Assembly: GCA_025351125.1 (NCBI GenBank)
Contig: JANXWN010000207.1
Location: 1-7,809, forward strand
Reading direction: 5' to 3'
Source of the DNA: Caulobacteraceae bacterium
Lineage (GTDB): Bacteria; Pseudomonadota; Alphaproteobacteria; Caulobacterales; Caulobacteraceae
Length of the DNA stretch: 7,809 nucleotides
How positions within the stretch are numbered: the first letter of the stretch is position 1; the number at the start of each line of letters is the position of its first letter. The notes beneath the pieces were generated by a model. That model saw only the letters and a program-made list of their open reading frames with translations, did no database searches and was not told the DNA's origin. Shown here piece after piece: positions 7,559 through 7,809 of the stretch. A program made the position numbers and the translations under genes.

Positions 7559-7562
7559 CTCC
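7559..7562 (-). promoter_or_regulatory. Ribosome binding site deciding the YcaO start
   Basis: Read on the minus strand, GGAG lies ten bases before ATG 7548. The alternative TTG start at 7578 has no comparable site, so this motif favours the shorter 373-residue YcaO protein. Confidence 0.5.
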
Positions 7563-7610
7563 GGCGAAGCGCGGTCAATCGCCGCCGCGGTCTCAGCGTC
7601 CGTGGTTAAA

Positions 7611-7809
7611 TCAATGCGGCGGGCCGGCGTAGGTGCCGATGGCTTCGTAAACCTTGGGATCCTTAACTTCGATCGCTTGAAGCTTTTTGCCGTGTTCGAA
7701 GGTTTTGATGATGGCTCGTAACCCTTCGGCCTGCTCCTCCGGCAGTTTCGCGCCTTTTGAGTGGTTGTACTCCGCAAAGGTAACGACCGCGTGATACGTC
7801 GATGTTTCA
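7611..7809 (-). CDS. Small protein of unknown family, C-terminal 65 residues; candidate YcaO/TfuA substrate
   Basis: On the minus strand a frame is open from the window edge (first full codon at 7808) to TGA at 7611-7613, giving 65 residues whose start lies outside the window. It reads ETSTYHAVVTFAEYNHSKGA, continues through a charged helical middle (EEQAEGLRAIIKTFEHGKK), and ends EVKDPKVYEAIGTYAGPPH. About two thirds of its third codon positions are G or C, and its composition is protein-like, unlike the Arg/Ser-rich shadow frame over the same bases. There is no Cys, no membrane segment and no recognised domain. It ends 62 bases before YcaO on the same strand, so it probably heads the operon. 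This is the usual place of a RiPP precursor, and thioamidation needs no Cys. It could instead be the end of a longer, unrelated protein, because its true length cannot be seen. Confidence 0.6.
   Translation of the reverse strand, partial: ETSTYHAVVTFAEYNHSKGAKLPEEQAEGLRAIIKTFEHGKKLQAIEVKDPKVYEAIGTYAGPPH

Noticed and set aside
7573..7595. Possible attenuator hairpin between the small gene and YcaO (minus strand, GCGG/CCGC arms)
   Set aside because: A four-to-five-pair stem in GC-rich DNA with no T-run is expected by chance, so there is not enough to claim regulation.
7553..7777. Minus-strand 74-residue frame beginning MRSTTTQKARN upstream of YcaO, a tempting precursor peptide
   Set aside because: It is rich in Arg, Ser and Lys with frame-shifted-looking composition, and it runs over the stop of the better-supported frame ending GTYAGPPH. 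It also overlaps the YcaO ribosome binding site. It is most likely a shadow.
1..7809. CRISPR arrays, tRNA or rRNA genes, insertion sequences
   Set aside because: No regularly spaced direct repeats, no cloverleaf or rRNA-like stretches and no transposase motifs were recognised on either strand.

Overview
The window is GC-rich and densely coding, with few intergenic bases and ATG/TGA overlaps between genes. Gene families and codon use suggest an alphaproteobacterium, perhaps of the Rhodospirillales. This is inference, because there is no rRNA or marker gene to settle it.

Left half, plus strand (1-3612): a catabolic-looking module. It opens with the C-terminal part of a GlxA-type AraC-family regulator, the class that includes glycine betaine and carnitine regulators such as GbdR and CdhR. 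A 240-base intergenic region follows, mostly occupied by a 132-base REP/BIME-like inverted repeat (658-789). Next is a Rieske non-heme iron oxygenase whose Glu-containing iron motif resembles the quaternary-ammonium oxygenases (GbcA, CntA, stachydrine demethylase type). Its last 11 bases overlap the start of a PYROXD2/phytoene-desaturase-like FAD oxidoreductase. The two enzymes are probably made from one message and may act on one substrate, possibly a methylated amine or betaine. No reductase partner for the Rieske protein is in view.

Middle, plus strand (3692-5704): a 670-residue regulator with an OmpR/SARP-type winged helix, a bacterial transcriptional activator domain (BTAD), a TolB/FlgO-like middle domain and C-terminal TPR-like repeats.

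Right half, minus strand (7809 to 5699): a compact module, in transcription order a small protein cut by the window edge (65 residues visible), a YcaO-family cyclodehydratase and a TfuA-like protein. YcaO and TfuA overlap by one base (TGATG). YcaO plus TfuA is the signature of ATP-dependent backbone thioamide formation, in RiPPs of the thioviridamide and thiovarsolin type and in the methanogen McrA glycine thioamide. The small upstream protein has no Cys and an unusual C-terminus (GTYAGPPH). It is the best candidate in the window for the substrate, and it is easy to miss because its start lies outside the window. The SARP-like regulator converges on tfuA with a 6-base overlap of the two coding ends and may control this module.

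The most interesting item is therefore the possible uncharacterised thioamidation system on the right. The palindromic element with a base-pair-preserving change between its two halves comes second, and the Rieske/PYROXD2-like pair third.
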